A stretch of 64,000 nt of DNA from Psychromonas sp030397575 (GCF_046250175.1 NZ_CP176468.1); one strand, 5' to 3'. Positions 46,786 to 57,170 are shown, numbered from the stretch's first letter. Program-made: numbers and translations. Notes: generated by a model not told the origin, from the letters alone.

Positions 46786-48593
46786 TAAAAGTCGTCCAAC
46801 TCGTCATCTTCAGGGCCTTGAAGAAATTCACTAATAACTAAGCCCCACTCCCGACGAATGGTGTTTAAATAGGCTAAACGTCGCTCATCGGTGGTTTCAT
46901 TCATCACTCGTGCAAAACCTGCAATTGTAGTTTGCATAATTTCAAGTTCATCACCATCCAGTTTACTAACCAACTTTTGATAAAAAACATGATTAGTATT
47001 AAACAATACGAGTGTTAACCCTTTACTTGTTGATACGTCAAAAAATGCTTCAGAATCTCGTGCTACGTCTTCAATTAAGAAACGGTTACCAGTAAGAATA
47101 AGGCGTTCAGCTTTCTCTTCAGCTTCTTCATCACTCATTCCTCCAGCTTTTTTAAGATGGTCAAAAACATCTTCCTTTTTAAGCTCTTCTGGTGTTTTCT
47201 CTTTTGTTTTGTGCCCGTGTAATTCGCGGTGGGCAGAGCCTATTGTTGCTTTACTCGCAGCTCCTTCAGATGCTGTCTTAGGCTCTTCCCCTTTGACTGC
47301 TTTACCTTCAACATTTATTGTATCTAACACTTTAGTTAAAGCTGATACATGCTTTTTAATTACTGCCACCACTTTAAGTACTTGAAGTAATGAATCAGAG
47401 TTCTCTTCTAAATCTCGTAAGTATTCTTGCTCAGAATCAAACCCAGCTTGAGTAAAAATTGTTTTCATCTCATAAGGAATTAAACGAATTGCATCTTGTT
47501 TATTATTCGTTACGCCGAAGACAGCATCAAGCGTTGGAGGAAATGACACTTCAATACCAATAAAGCGCCCTTTGCTCTCTCTTAAAGCAGAAGTTAAGAA
47601 TGAATCTCTTAAAACTAGCTCTCTGTTAGCTCGAACTATTGAAACACCTACGTTTTTGCTACAATGTTTACCCCAAGTTGTACCACCTAATTTACCAACG
47701 GTGTCTTTTAAAATACGATTTGATATGTTCTTTTTAACCATTGAGGTAGTAACGGTTACATCATCTCGTTTAGGCTCTCCATTTTCATCAATGTATTCAA
47801 CAGAAATGACTTCTTCGTCCATCTTCTCAAAAAAAGCCTCATTCTTATAACTACCAGGTAATTCTGGTAGCGAAGTGTTCTTTTTGAGGTACATTGGATC
47901 ATTAGCTTTAAAAGTTTCCTTATCGTAAACATCAAGCCTGTCATCTGCTGATTTACGATAAGTAATGCTTTCTATTTTTATATTTTCATCACTAATGAAA
48001 TTACGATACATACGGCCTACTAAATGTTCGCAATGACGATAAATAGATTTACCCGTTTTCCAGCTTAAACGGTCAAGCTTAGACCAAATAATTAATGTGC
48101 CAGATTCTGGTTTTTTAGTAAAAAATGCTTTTTCGTACTTAGAAGGTATCGCTTTTGCTGTAGGCATTGGCACTTCTTCAAGTGCACCACTTTTCATTTC
48201 ATCAACATCTAAGTAAGTATGATGAGGCTCTCCACCCGCCTGCCAACTCCATACATCAACACGCTTACACTGTGAAATGGATGAGTTTGGTAATCCCATT
48301 CCAAATTTACCCATACCGCCTGTATCTTTTCGGTGTGTACCGCCACCAAATTGCATCGCAACTCTAAGTGTCGCGATATCCATACCGACACCATTATCCC
48401 AAAGAGAAATTTCTGATACGGTATAATTTTTTCGCGCGTTTAATTGTTCTTCTATAAAGCCAACTTCTACACGGTTGGCCGTTGCTTGCAAGCTATTATC
48501 AATAAGTTCCGCCAACGCGTAAGCAGTATTGTTATATCCATTATCCCTTAATGACTCAATAACGGTCTCAGCACTTAAAAATCTATTACTCAT
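46785..48593 (-). CDS. GHKL ATPase (Hsp90/MORC-like) of the defence operon
   Basis: The 602-residue protein has an N-terminal GHKL ATP-binding fold: ALAELIDNSLQA (N box), LWDNGVGMD (G1), GGMGKFGMGLPNSS (G2/lid). This resembles MORC- and Hsp90-type ATPases more than sensor kinases; no dimerisation His or receiver is present. Residues about 430-480 are a charged linker. The frame extends upstream to 48617, but the ATG at 48593 overlaps the helicase stop by one base (TAATG) and gives the natural N-terminus MSNRFLSAETV. It is encoded between a helicase and a PLD protein. Confidence 0.82.
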   Translation of the reverse strand: MSNRFLSAETVIESLRDNGYNNTAYALAELIDNSLQATANRVEVGFIEEQLNARKNYTVSEISLWDNGVGMDIATLRVAMQFGGGTHRKDTGGMGKFGMGLPNSSISQCKRVDVWSWQAGGEPHHTYLDVDEMKSGALEEVPMPTAKAIPSKYEKAFFTKKPESGTLIIWSKLDRLSWKTGKSIYRHCEHLVGRMYRNFISDENIKIESITYRKSADDRLDVYDKETFKANDPMYLKKNTSLPELPGSYKNEAFFEKMDEEVISVEYIDENGEPKRDDVTVTTSMVKKNISNRILKDTVGKLGGTTWGKHCSKNVGVSIVRANRELVLRDSFLTSALRESKGRFIGIEVSFPPTLDAVFGVTNNKQDAIRLIPYEMKTIFTQAGFDSEQEYLRDLEENSDSLLQVLKVVAVIKKHVSALTKVLDTINVEGKAVKGEEPKTASEGAASKATIGSAHRELHGHKTKEKTPEELKKEDVFDHLKKAGGMSDEEAEEKAERLILTGNRFLIEDVARDSEAFFDVSTSKGLTLVLFNTNHVFYQKLVSKLDGDELEIMQTTIAGFARVMNETTDERRLAYLNTIRREWGLVISEFLQGPEDDELDDF

Positions 48594-50230
48594 TATTTTA
48601 TTTCCTTTTCTGCCCACATATCATTCCAATAACCAAATGCGAGGCTAATACTTTGAAACTCAGGTATGTTATCCATCACTGTATAAATATTGCATTCTTT
48701 ATTACCGCCGCTTTTATCCCCCCTCATGGCACGACCAGCCATTTGTAAATACTGTACTAAAGAGTTCATTGGTTTAGCTATTACGGTAACGTTAGTTTTA
48801 GGGGCGTCAAAGCCTGCCGTTAGTACATTAAAATTAACGAGAACTTGTAGTTCGCCTTTTTTATATTGCACTATTTTTGCTCTGCGGCTCTCTATTGTGT
48901 CATTTTTACTATCAATAGATGCTGCTTTTATGCCTTGATAAGCAAGTGCAGTAGCAAGGTTAATTCCGTGCTCTACGGTACACGCAAAAACAATGATTTG
49001 TGACCCAAGGTTACATTCATCAATAATCGTATTTAAGATCTGTCGATTACGCTCTATGTTATTTGCTAGCGTCGTCATCGTTTCAACACCACCCGCATCT
49101 CTTAATTCGTATGCAGCAATACCTGAATAATCATAATTTAATGATTTAAAATTAGCTTTAGCTAAGTAGCCTTTTTCTACTAAGTAATCTATTGGTGATA
49201 AATAGCCCGAAATTTGCATAGATACTTTATTGTTGTAGAAAAAATTAGCTAGGCGAGCGTCTTCTTCAGATAATCCATCCTCAGAGTAGCTTCTTCCTGG
49301 GGTTGCTGTTAAACCTATTAGGTCAGCATGAAACGCCTCATCATCAATAAAGTCCTGAACCACTTCTTGAAATTTGGGGGCAACAGCTTTGTGAGCTTCA
49401 TCAAAAATAACTAGTGTGACTTTTTCAGCTAGTTTTCTGTATAAAAGTTGTAGTTGCCTTGAGTCGCTTTTTCTTAAACTTAAAAATTTATGTAAGCCAG
49501 CAACCACGAACCCAGAGTCAATGCCACTTAGGCTTTCTGTGGAACTTGAATAAAATCCATAAAGGGAGGTAGGCCGGTTACCCAAAGACTGCCATGCTTT
49601 TGAAAATTCAGAGTAAGCTTGTGAGCAAAGCTCCTCTCTGTCTGCTAACCACAAAACTAAGTTATTCTCTGATTGCCTAAGATGCTCAGCAGCGATATTC
49701 ATTGCGGTTCTAGTTTTACCGGCACCTGTTGGTAAATGAATTAAAACTCTGGATTTACCTTGTTCAAATGCGTTAAATACATCTTTAGAAATTTGCTGTT
49801 GATAAGGGTATAGCGAATATAGAGGTTCTATTCTGGAAATGCTTTCAAATGAATTACTACTATCAACTTCATTATGATAAATTTCTTCTAAACCAATCTT
49901 TTTAGAAAATACATGCAAATTTGAGCATGCCCATTGAATTGCAGCTTCATAATGTTTGGGTTTAATTAACTTTTCTGAAAGTTCGAACTCAGGAAATATT
50001 GCAACAAAGAGTTCAGGTGTTAATCTATCAATTAGAAGTTTTCTTAGTTTATCATTAAACACAAATTCCACTTGTTTCGTGTTCGCAATAATCTCAGCAA
50101 GCTGATTCTTTGATAAACCTTCAAAGTCACCAGTATTTTGTATGGTATTAATAGCAAAATTAATTGTAGATCGCTCCAGAAAAGAATATAACTCATCCTC
50201 TGAAAAGTTAGATATAATTTTAGTTAACAT
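48593..50230 (-). CDS. DEAH-box SF2 helicase of the defence operon
   Basis: The 545-residue helicase core has an N-terminal region of about 160 residues of unknown fold, then YPYQQQISKDVF (Q-like), Walker A HLPTGAGKTRTA, DEAH in VIFDEAHKA, motif III GLTATPGRS, and in the second RecA domain ITVF-type strands ending in QMAGRAMRG (motif VI). It resembles the helicase parts of type I/III restriction enzymes but lacks a nuclease domain. The ATG at 50230 is preferred over one at 50260. It is the first gene of the four-gene minus-strand operon, divergent from sspB. Confidence 0.88.
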   Translation of the reverse strand: MLTKIISNFSEDELYSFLERSTINFAINTIQNTGDFEGLSKNQLAEIIANTKQVEFVFNDKLRKLLIDRLTPELFVAIFPEFELSEKLIKPKHYEAAIQWACSNLHVFSKKIGLEEIYHNEVDSSNSFESISRIEPLYSLYPYQQQISKDVFNAFEQGKSRVLIHLPTGAGKTRTAMNIAAEHLRQSENNLVLWLADREELCSQAYSEFSKAWQSLGNRPTSLYGFYSSSTESLSGIDSGFVVAGLHKFLSLRKSDSRQLQLLYRKLAEKVTLVIFDEAHKAVAPKFQEVVQDFIDDEAFHADLIGLTATPGRSYSEDGLSEEDARLANFFYNNKVSMQISGYLSPIDYLVEKGYLAKANFKSLNYDYSGIAAYELRDAGGVETMTTLANNIERNRQILNTIIDECNLGSQIIVFACTVEHGINLATALAYQGIKAASIDSKNDTIESRRAKIVQYKKGELQVLVNFNVLTAGFDAPKTNVTVIAKPMNSLVQYLQMAGRAMRGDKSGGNKECNIYTVMDNIPEFQSISLAFGYWNDMWAEKEIK

Positions 50231-50433
50231 AAATACCCCAACAAAACAAACAGTTACCAACTGTACCTTATTAACATATATATAACCAGTACATCAATGT
50301 TAAATAAATAAAATATTTACCTCACGGAAAATAAAGCTGTTAATTTATACAGCATCTTTGCAAAATCACTTTAAAGGTTACCTTAAACAAGATAACATAC
50401 GCCTGGATAATTTCTCCAGAGGTAGTAATAGGA
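50231..50433. promoter_or_regulatory. Divergent control region of the two ssp operons
   Basis: This 203-bp spacer separates the helicase start (minus) from sspB (plus). It contains a palindrome ACAGTT-ACC-AACTGT (50250-50264) close to the helicase start and AAGGT-T-ACCTT (50375-50385) closer to sspB. Either could be a repressor site; no regulator is encoded nearby. Confidence 0.4.
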
Positions 50434-51378
50434 ATGAAAGCTAAATTTACAGGACATGACACTTTTCCCCTCAGATATGGATGGCTATTTAAAGCTGTTA
50501 ACCATATGAATTCTGGAGGTAAATTACAAACTAGTAGAGTAGAAGAAACTCAAGAAGCTATAATTAAGCTTGGTGTGGGTAAAAACATGGTGAATGCAAT
50601 TCGCTACTGGGCTGAGTCTGCGGGGCTAGTTATAAGTAAAAGAGAACAATCAACTATAGATTATATTACTTCTGATGATGGTAACTATTTGTTTGATATT
50701 GAAAATGGAAAAGATCCTTATCTAGAACATTTAGGCTCTATTTGGTTAGTACACTTTTGGCTTAACTTTAATTTTGAAAGCTTAACTGCTTATCGTTACT
50801 TCTTTAATTATTCTCACGCACAACATTTTGAAAAATCAAAACTGCTTTCTGATTGTGCTAATGATGCAAAAAAATTAGTTACTAACGATATTGGTAATGA
50901 AAATACAATTAAAAAAGATATTGATTGCTTTTTAAATGTGTATTGCAAAAAATTTAAAAGTGATGCGGCAAAAAAAAAGCAAGTTATAGATGAAGATCAC
51001 TTCACCTCACCGTTATCGGAATTAAATTTAGTAACAGATAATGGCGGCGGTTTTTATGTGAGTGATTTAGTTGAAAGGCCTGAATTACCGATTGAAATTT
51101 TTATTTATGGTTTGGTAAAGTTCGCACAAATCGAAACAGAGGACTCAAAGATTAACAGTATTGATTTTGACTCATTATTAACTAAACCTTGCTCCCCTGG
51201 GCGTATTTTTAGGCTTTCTGAAAGTGGTTTAGGACAAAAGTTAGATGAAGCGCAAGAATATACTGACGAAGGTATATCTTGGATTGATTCTTTAGGCTTA
51301 AGGCAGGTAAAAATAAATAAAGATTACTTAGATAACCCTTTATCAATAATAGAACAATTTTATAAAGGGGATGCGTAA
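50434..51378 (+). CDS. sspB: SspB, DUF4007 phosphorothioation protein
   Basis: The 314-residue DUF4007 protein begins MKAKFTGHDTFPLRYGWLFK, the family opening, with the conserved LGVGKNMVNAIRYWAESAGL region after it. In the characterised SspABCD system SspB is the nickase that opens one DNA strand for sulfur insertion. It is first in the plus-strand operon. Its stop overlaps the sspC ATG by one base. Confidence 0.86.
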   Translation: MKAKFTGHDTFPLRYGWLFKAVNHMNSGGKLQTSRVEETQEAIIKLGVGKNMVNAIRYWAESAGLVISKREQSTIDYITSDDGNYLFDIENGKDPYLEHLGSIWLVHFWLNFNFESLTAYRYFFNYSHAQHFEKSKLLSDCANDAKKLVTNDIGNENTIKKDIDCFLNVYCKKFKSDAAKKKQVIDEDHFTSPLSELNLVTDNGGGFYVSDLVERPELPIEIFIYGLVKFAQIETEDSKINSIDFDSLLTKPCSPGRIFRLSESGLGQKLDEAQEYTDEGISWIDSLGLRQVKINKDYLDNPLSIIEQFYKGDA

Positions 51379-54300
51379 TGACTAATTCTATAATTTCTAT
51401 TAATCAACGCTATAAAAGCTCAACAAGAATTGATAGCGAATTAGCTGATTTTGAAATATTTATTGATAGCTTTATTCTGCATGGTACTGCCGTTAATGTT
51501 TTAGATACCATTAGCCGTGATTTTGCTGGTAGTGAGCAACGTGCTTACACCTTAACGGGACCTTATGGTTCTGGTAAATCTACCTTAGCCTTATATTTAG
51601 CGAGTTTGCTCTCAGCTAATAAAAAAGAGCGCATATACGCAACTACTAAGCTCGATAAAGCCGATGGTGTGCTTGATGATTTTTCTGATCGTTTCAATGT
51701 TAAGAATGGTTGGCAGGTTATTAAGCATGTTTGTGGTTTAGAAGCACCGGCAAACGCCATCTTAATGAGTATCTATAAAGCCTTTAACATTGAGTTTATT
51801 GCTGATGAAATTAAAGCTTTAGACGACGATGAATGCTTAACAGCAATTAAAAATGTTTTATCTGATTCACCTATAAAGGCAGATGGTACGTTAATCTTTC
51901 TTGATGAAATGGGTAAAGCGCTAGACCACCAATCAAGAAACAATAAAGATTTACATTTTTTTCAATCATTAGCAGATATTGCGCAGCAAGCAAAAAACTC
52001 TATTTTGTTGGTCGGTTTTTTACATCAATCGTTTTCTGATTACGCTAAAAATAAAGACGTTAAAGCACAAAAAGAGTGGGCTAAAGTTCAAGGTCGCTAT
52101 AGAGATTTAAGTTTTAACCCCTCAATTGATGAATCACTTGTTTTAGTAGGTGACTCCATTACAAAAACGGATGACATAACTAAAGCTTTAGAAAACAAGT
52201 ATGAAACTCTAATCAACCATGTGCTTACATGTTTTGAACATAAAAATACCAACAAAAAGGCGTTATTAAAAACTTTGCCTCTCGACCCTGTGGTCAGCCT
52301 ATTGTTAGGACCAATTTCACGCCGTCGCTTTTCTCAAAATGAACGTAGTTTATTTGGTTTTTTAGCATCTTATGAAAAACTAGGATTTAGAGAGTTTTTA
52401 TCTAATAGTTATGATAAAACTAGTAAAACAACAGCGTTGTATCTCCCAGAAATGCTTTGGGATTACTTACACTACAATTTACACCACTTAATTGTTACTT
52501 CGCATGATAGTAAAGCCTGGTTAGAAGGCTGTGATGCCATACATAGAGCAGAGCAAAAAGGCTCTGAGTTACATGTATCAATAACTAAAGTTATATCTCT
52601 ATTAACTATATTCGGCTTTCAGCACCAATTACATGCTAAAAAAGAATTTATTATTGATTACTTTTTTGCACGTGGTGAAAGTAAAGCCGATATAAAAAAC
52701 GCAATTAAAGATTTAGAAGCATGGACGATTGTTATATATCGTCAAAATCATAATGCGTTATTTGTTTTCCAAGGGAGTGATATTGATATACATTCCATGG
52801 TAGTAGAACGTATAGAGTCTATTAGTCAAGGTGTTGATTGGACGAAAGTATGTGATATTCCTCAAAGTATTTTAGCAACAGCACATTATCATAAATCTGG
52901 CACTATGCGTTGGGCAAATACTAAACTAATTAATAAGATAGAAGCTGGTTTTATTGAGTCTTTAAAAGTAGAGCCTTTAAAAGGTGCATCGTTTTTAAGC
53001 TTTTTGCTTCCTGCTAATGAAGCCGTTGCAAAACAACTTAAATCTGCCATGCATGATTTACCCTACGCAACAGTAGGTGAAGCAGTTTCTTTAGAAAAAC
53101 TAAAAGAAGTTGCCACCGAATTAATCGCTTTAAACCAAATTGCTCAAGAAGAAGCCAAAATAAAGCACGATTTAATTGCTCAAAAAGAATTAGAAAGTCG
53201 TATTTTTCTTGCAGCAAAACAAATAGAACAAGAGTTATCTTCAGTATTTGAAGCTGCTAGCTGGCAACATCAAGGGAAGCTTATAAAAGGTCGTTCGCTT
53301 TCTCAAATATCCTCAGCTATCGCTGAAAATATTTTTAATGTCGCACCGACTATCGTTAATGAATTAGTGAATCGCTCTAAACCTTCAGGTAGTGCAAACT
53401 CTGCAATTAAGAAACTACTCATTAGAATGGTTGAAAATGGTGATGAATTTGAACTTGGTTTTGGTGCAGATAACTTCCCACCAGAAAAAGGTTTGTACTT
53501 ATCATGTTTAGTACATAAAGGATTACATCAGTTTAATTTTGAAACAGAGTTAGGTGATTTTTGTATGCCTGATGGAAGTAATCAAGACATGGTTACCTTA
53601 TTTTCCTCTGCTCTTGAGCATCTTAAATCGAATCAGAATAAAATTATTTATCTTTCTGAGTTATATACTTTGTGGAGTAGTGAACCTTATGGTGTTGCCA
53701 AAGGTATTTTACCTATATGGTGTTTAGCATTTCTCTTGGCTAACACAGAGCATTTAGCATTTTACGACCAAGACGTTCACAATAATGACATTTTTATAGC
53801 TGAGCCTGACGAAGAGTATGCAGTTAAATTAATTAAAGAGCCACAAAGTATTGGCATTAAGTTTATTACCATGGATGGCATTAAGTTAAACCATCTAACA
53901 GCTTTAGCTAATGCAATTAATGATGACTCAGTGAAACCTTCAACCTTAAAGCTTGCACAAGAATATGTACAGTTTGTGAGTGAGCTTAGCCCCTGGACAA
54001 AGAAAACTAATAATATATCTAAACTTGCTAAAGGTTTCAGAGATTTAACATTATTGGCTTCTGATCCAACACAATATTTAATAGAAGATATCCCTAAGCT
54101 ATTCGAGAATAATAAAGTAGATGTTAGCGTTGATAAAATATCAGAAGTCATCAGTGAATTACGCTCTGCTCATGAAGATATGATAAATGGATATCGAGAT
54201 CGTATAGCGTCATTCTTTAAACTAGATGAACATTTATTTTCTCGTTGTCAGAAAGTTGCTAACTACACCTCTGATTATAAGTTAGAAACTTTTGCCTCAC

Positions 54301-54608
54301 GTTTAGCTGAATTTACAAGTAATGAAAAATGGGTTTCAAGTATCATTTCATTACTCTCTAGTGTTGCAGAACGTAACTGGAATGATATGGCGCTAGAAAA
54401 AGCTAATTCTGAGTTAGTGCAAATGATTGATAAATTCAAAGCCGCTTCTCATTATGCTGTTTTGGGGGATTTAACACCTAAAAAAGTGGATGAAAAGTTT
54501 AACGAACAATTGACGACAATTAAATCAACACTAAATAAAATTGATCCCGCACAAAAACGTGCAATTCTATTAAGATTACTTGAATCATTTGAAGAAGAGG
54601 ATACTTAG
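51378..54608 (+). CDS. sspC: SspC, large P-loop ATPase
   Basis: The 1076-residue protein has an N-terminal P-loop ATPase: Walker A TGPYGSGKSTL near residue 63 and Walker B GTLIFLDEMGKAL near 170. Long helical regions follow and include a probable coiled coil around 570-630. SspC is the ATPase required for ssDNA phosphorothioation in Ssp systems. It overlaps sspB by one base and is followed at once by sspD. Confidence 0.84.
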   Translation: MTNSIISINQRYKSSTRIDSELADFEIFIDSFILHGTAVNVLDTISRDFAGSEQRAYTLTGPYGSGKSTLALYLASLLSANKKERIYATTKLDKADGVLDDFSDRFNVKNGWQVIKHVCGLEAPANAILMSIYKAFNIEFIADEIKALDDDECLTAIKNVLSDSPIKADGTLIFLDEMGKALDHQSRNNKDLHFFQSLADIAQQAKNSILLVGFLHQSFSDYAKNKDVKAQKEWAKVQGRYRDLSFNPSIDESLVLVGDSITKTDDITKALENKYETLINHVLTCFEHKNTNKKALLKTLPLDPVVSLLLGPISRRRFSQNERSLFGFLASYEKLGFREFLSNSYDKTSKTTALYLPEMLWDYLHYNLHHLIVTSHDSKAWLEGCDAIHRAEQKGSELHVSITKVISLLTIFGFQHQLHAKKEFIIDYFFARGESKADIKNAIKDLEAWTIVIYRQNHNALFVFQGSDIDIHSMVVERIESISQGVDWTKVCDIPQSILATAHYHKSGTMRWANTKLINKIEAGFIESLKVEPLKGASFLSFLLPANEAVAKQLKSAMHDLPYATVGEAVSLEKLKEVATELIALNQIAQEEAKIKHDLIAQKELESRIFLAAKQIEQELSSVFEAASWQHQGKLIKGRSLSQISSAIAENIFNVAPTIVNELVNRSKPSGSANSAIKKLLIRMVENGDEFELGFGADNFPPEKGLYLSCLVHKGLHQFNFETELGDFCMPDGSNQDMVTLFSSALEHLKSNQNKIIYLSELYTLWSSEPYGVAKGILPIWCLAFLLANTEHLAFYDQDVHNNDIFIAEPDEEYAVKLIKEPQSIGIKFITMDGIKLNHLTALANAINDDSVKPSTLKLAQEYVQFVSELSPWTKKTNNISKLAKGFRDLTLLASDPTQYLIEDIPKLFENNKVDVSVDKISEVISELRSAHEDMINGYRDRIASFFKLDEHLFSRCQKVANYTSDYKLETFASRLAEFTSNEKWVSSIISLLSSVAERNWNDMALEKANSELVQMIDKFKAASHYAVLGDLTPKKVDEKFNEQLTTIKSTLNKIDPAQKRAILLRLLESFEEEDT

Positions 54609-55688
54609 ATGACAACGTCTAAAAAAACATTACATGTACTTGGCCTATCAGGAGGTAAAGATAGTGCTGCACTTGCCATGTACATGAGACAAAATTATCC
54701 AAGTATTGATATGCATTATTACTTTACCGATACAGGTAAAGAGCTTCCTGAAGTTATAGATTTTGTTAACCGCTTAGAAGGTTATGTCGGAACTATTATT
54801 GATCCATATGAAGAGGTTTTTACGTCAAATAGAGAGAAAAAAGATTTCGACTTTCATTTGAAAAAACATAAAAACTACCTTCCTTCACCTCAAGCTCGCT
54901 GGTGTACTATTCAAATGAAATTAGTACCATACGAGCAATGGGTAAATAAAAAAATGAAGGATGAAGGGTACGATGAAATAGTTTCATACGTAGGTATTAG
55001 ATCTGATGAACCAGAGCGAACAGGATTTATGACTAACTCTATTTCTGAAAGCTATATGAAAATAAAAATGCCTTTCAGAGAAGATGGCGTAGATAGAAAT
55101 GGCGTATTTGATATTTTAAGAAAAGCTGACTTATTTGCAGATCATCCAGATGTTATTGCTTATAGAGAACTTAAAGAGCAAGATGAAAACGAAATTAATG
55201 ACTTTTTTGAATACTTGGTTGAAGAGAAGCATAAAGATCCTGAATATAAGGGTAATCTGAATGCCTCAACCATGCGTAAAATTGTTGAAGCAATGGATGA
55301 TGGTAAACCAGGTTATTACGGCTGGCGTTCTCGTAGCGGCTGTACATTCTGTTTTTACCAACAGAAAATAGAATGGTTACGCTTAAAAGAAATATACCCT
55401 GAAGCGTTTGAAGAAGCTAAAAAGTATGAGAAAGCGGCTGAAGATGAGCGTGAAGACGGAACATTTTATTGGCTCGGTAAAGGAACCCCATTATCAACAC
55501 TAGAGAACCCTGATCGGCAAGAGCAGATTGAAACAAATCATAAAAAGAAATTTGAACGCTTTTTGAAGAAAAAGAACAAACGTCGTAATGCGCTGCAAAT
55601 CGCAGTAAAAGAAATTGATACTGATTTTATGGATGATATTTATGATGAAGCAGAAGGCGGTGGTGCCTGCGTTACGTGTTATAAATAA
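54609..55688 (+). CDS. sspD: SspD, PAPS-reductase-like ATP pyrophosphatase
   Basis: The 359-residue DndC/SspD-type protein has the PP-loop LGLSGGKDSAAL near residue 12, which adenylates a phosphate before sulfur transfer, and then HYYFTDTGKELPEV. Cys residues occur in RWCTIQMK, RSGCTFCFYQQK and GACVTC; in DndC relatives such Cys hold an Fe-S cluster. The ATG begins directly after the sspC stop. Its own stop abuts the stop of convergent sspA with no spacer. Confidence 0.9.
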   Translation: MTTSKKTLHVLGLSGGKDSAALAMYMRQNYPSIDMHYYFTDTGKELPEVIDFVNRLEGYVGTIIDPYEEVFTSNREKKDFDFHLKKHKNYLPSPQARWCTIQMKLVPYEQWVNKKMKDEGYDEIVSYVGIRSDEPERTGFMTNSISESYMKIKMPFREDGVDRNGVFDILRKADLFADHPDVIAYRELKEQDENEINDFFEYLVEEKHKDPEYKGNLNASTMRKIVEAMDDGKPGYYGWRSRSGCTFCFYQQKIEWLRLKEIYPEAFEEAKKYEKAAEDEREDGTFYWLGKGTPLSTLENPDRQEQIETNHKKKFERFLKKKNKRRNALQIAVKEIDTDFMDDIYDEAEGGGACVTCYK

Positions 55689-56810
55689 TTAACTTTGCGA
55701 AAACGATTTAATTATTTTTACCAATTCATCAATCGATTTAGTTTCAATATCTAACGGAAAGCTTAATCTAAAAGTCTTATCAGCTAACTCACGTGTTAAA
55801 CCAATCGCGGTTAATACGTGAGAAGGCTCTATTTCTTTAGATGAGCAAGCAGACCCTTGAGCTAGACACAGTTTCTCTTCGTTTGCTCTAACCAAGGTTT
55901 CAGTATCTGTATTTGGCAGCGTTAACGAAATACAGTTTGATAACGTATTTATTCCATTTTTTATAAAAGTTATTTGCCCTTCTTCTAATTTATTTAATAG
56001 GTATGCTGCAATTTTTTTACTTTCAAAATTATTGTAATGATTAGGAAATGAAACAACAGCTTCACCAAAACCTATAATAAGTGGTGCAGCAACGGTACCA
56101 CCTCTTAAACCCTCTTCTTGCCCCGCTCCGTGGATTACAGGAGTTAAATGTTTGTGCCTTAAATCTCTGATGTAGATAGCGCCAATACCTTTCGGCCCAC
56201 CAATTTTATGAGCAGAAAACGACATAACATCTACATTTAAATCATCTACATCAATATCTATTTTTTTAAAGCTTTGTGCTGCATCACTATGAAATAAAAC
56301 CTCAGCGTCAAAACAAACTTGTCCTATTTCTTCTATCGGATTAACAGTGCCAAGTTCATTGTTTACATGCATTACAGAAACTAAAACAGTATCGGTGCGG
56401 ATTGCAGATTTTATAGTTTCAGCTTCGATAATACCTAACTTGTTAGGTTTCACATAAGTAATTTCATATCCTAATGTCTTTAAATAATCGCAGATTGAAA
56501 ATATACATTTGTGTTCTATTTGCGTGGTGACAATATGCTTTTTCTCAATAGGTAAATCGTTGCTTAAAAGCAGACTTTTAAATGCTATATTGTTTGATTC
56601 TGTTGCGCCACTTGTGAAAATTATTTCACTGGGGTACGCACCAATTTCATCTGCAATTCGTTCTCTAGTTTCACTTATTTTTTGAGATATAAGTTCACCA
56701 TAGGTGTGGTTAGATGCGGAATTAGCATAGTATTTATCGAAAGCTTCAGACAGAGCTATTTTTACTTCAGGCAGAAGGGGATATGAAGCTGCTGTATCCA
56801 AATATATCAT
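55689..56810 (-). CDS. sspA: SspA, cysteine desulfurase for DNA phosphorothioation
   Basis: The 373-residue NifS/IscS-type cysteine desulfurase shows MIYLDTAASYPL, SGATESNN, HVNNELGTVNP, the PLP Lys in SFSAHKIGGPKG (about 200) and the catalytic Cys in AQGSACSS (about 321). It would supply sulfur to SspD. It is quite different from SufS in this window (group I versus group II). The ATG at 56810 starts at the family N-terminus; an upstream ATG at 56846 adds 12 residues without support. It is convergent to sspD with zero gap. Confidence 0.9.
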   Translation of the reverse strand: MIYLDTAASYPLLPEVKIALSEAFDKYYANSASNHTYGELISQKISETRERIADEIGAYPSEIIFTSGATESNNIAFKSLLLSNDLPIEKKHIVTTQIEHKCIFSICDYLKTLGYEITYVKPNKLGIIEAETIKSAIRTDTVLVSVMHVNNELGTVNPIEEIGQVCFDAEVLFHSDAAQSFKKIDIDVDDLNVDVMSFSAHKIGGPKGIGAIYIRDLRHKHLTPVIHGAGQEEGLRGGTVAAPLIIGFGEAVVSFPNHYNNFESKKIAAYLLNKLEEGQITFIKNGINTLSNCISLTLPNTDTETLVRANEEKLCLAQGSACSSKEIEPSHVLTAIGLTRELADKTFRLSFPLDIETKSIDELVKIIKSFSQS

Positions 56811-57170
56811 GTTAAAATTCTCTAAAGTTTCACAGTTTAAATACAAAGAAATATTATTGGAAATATAAACGTTTTCAAAGCTATTTATTTAAATTTTAAT
56901 CAATAATACAATCAAAAATCAAAACTTTTAAATAATACCTACTACCCTATGTAATCAAAAACATAAATACATGAAATAGAAAATAGCCAGTTTAATCCCT
57001 ACTAATGATAAGGTTCAACTGAATTGGAGATTTGATTAAACACTTTTTAGTTATTTGAGCTTATATTCAACAGTAAGATCCCCCTAATTTATAATATCGA
57101 TCTCTTTAGTTATAAAGTATCTAAAAATAATTAATGATACCCGTTACATTTAATTGTCTCTGAACGAATG
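56811..57170. other. Intergenic, right edge of the defence island
   Basis: About 360 bp of AT-rich DNA between the sspA start and the methyltransferase pseudogene. It should carry the sspA promoter. No further gene or attachment site is visible. Confidence 0.5.

Noticed and set aside
48593..50260. Type I restriction enzyme HsdR
   Set aside because: Only the helicase core is present, with no endonuclease domain and no hsdM or hsdS nearby.
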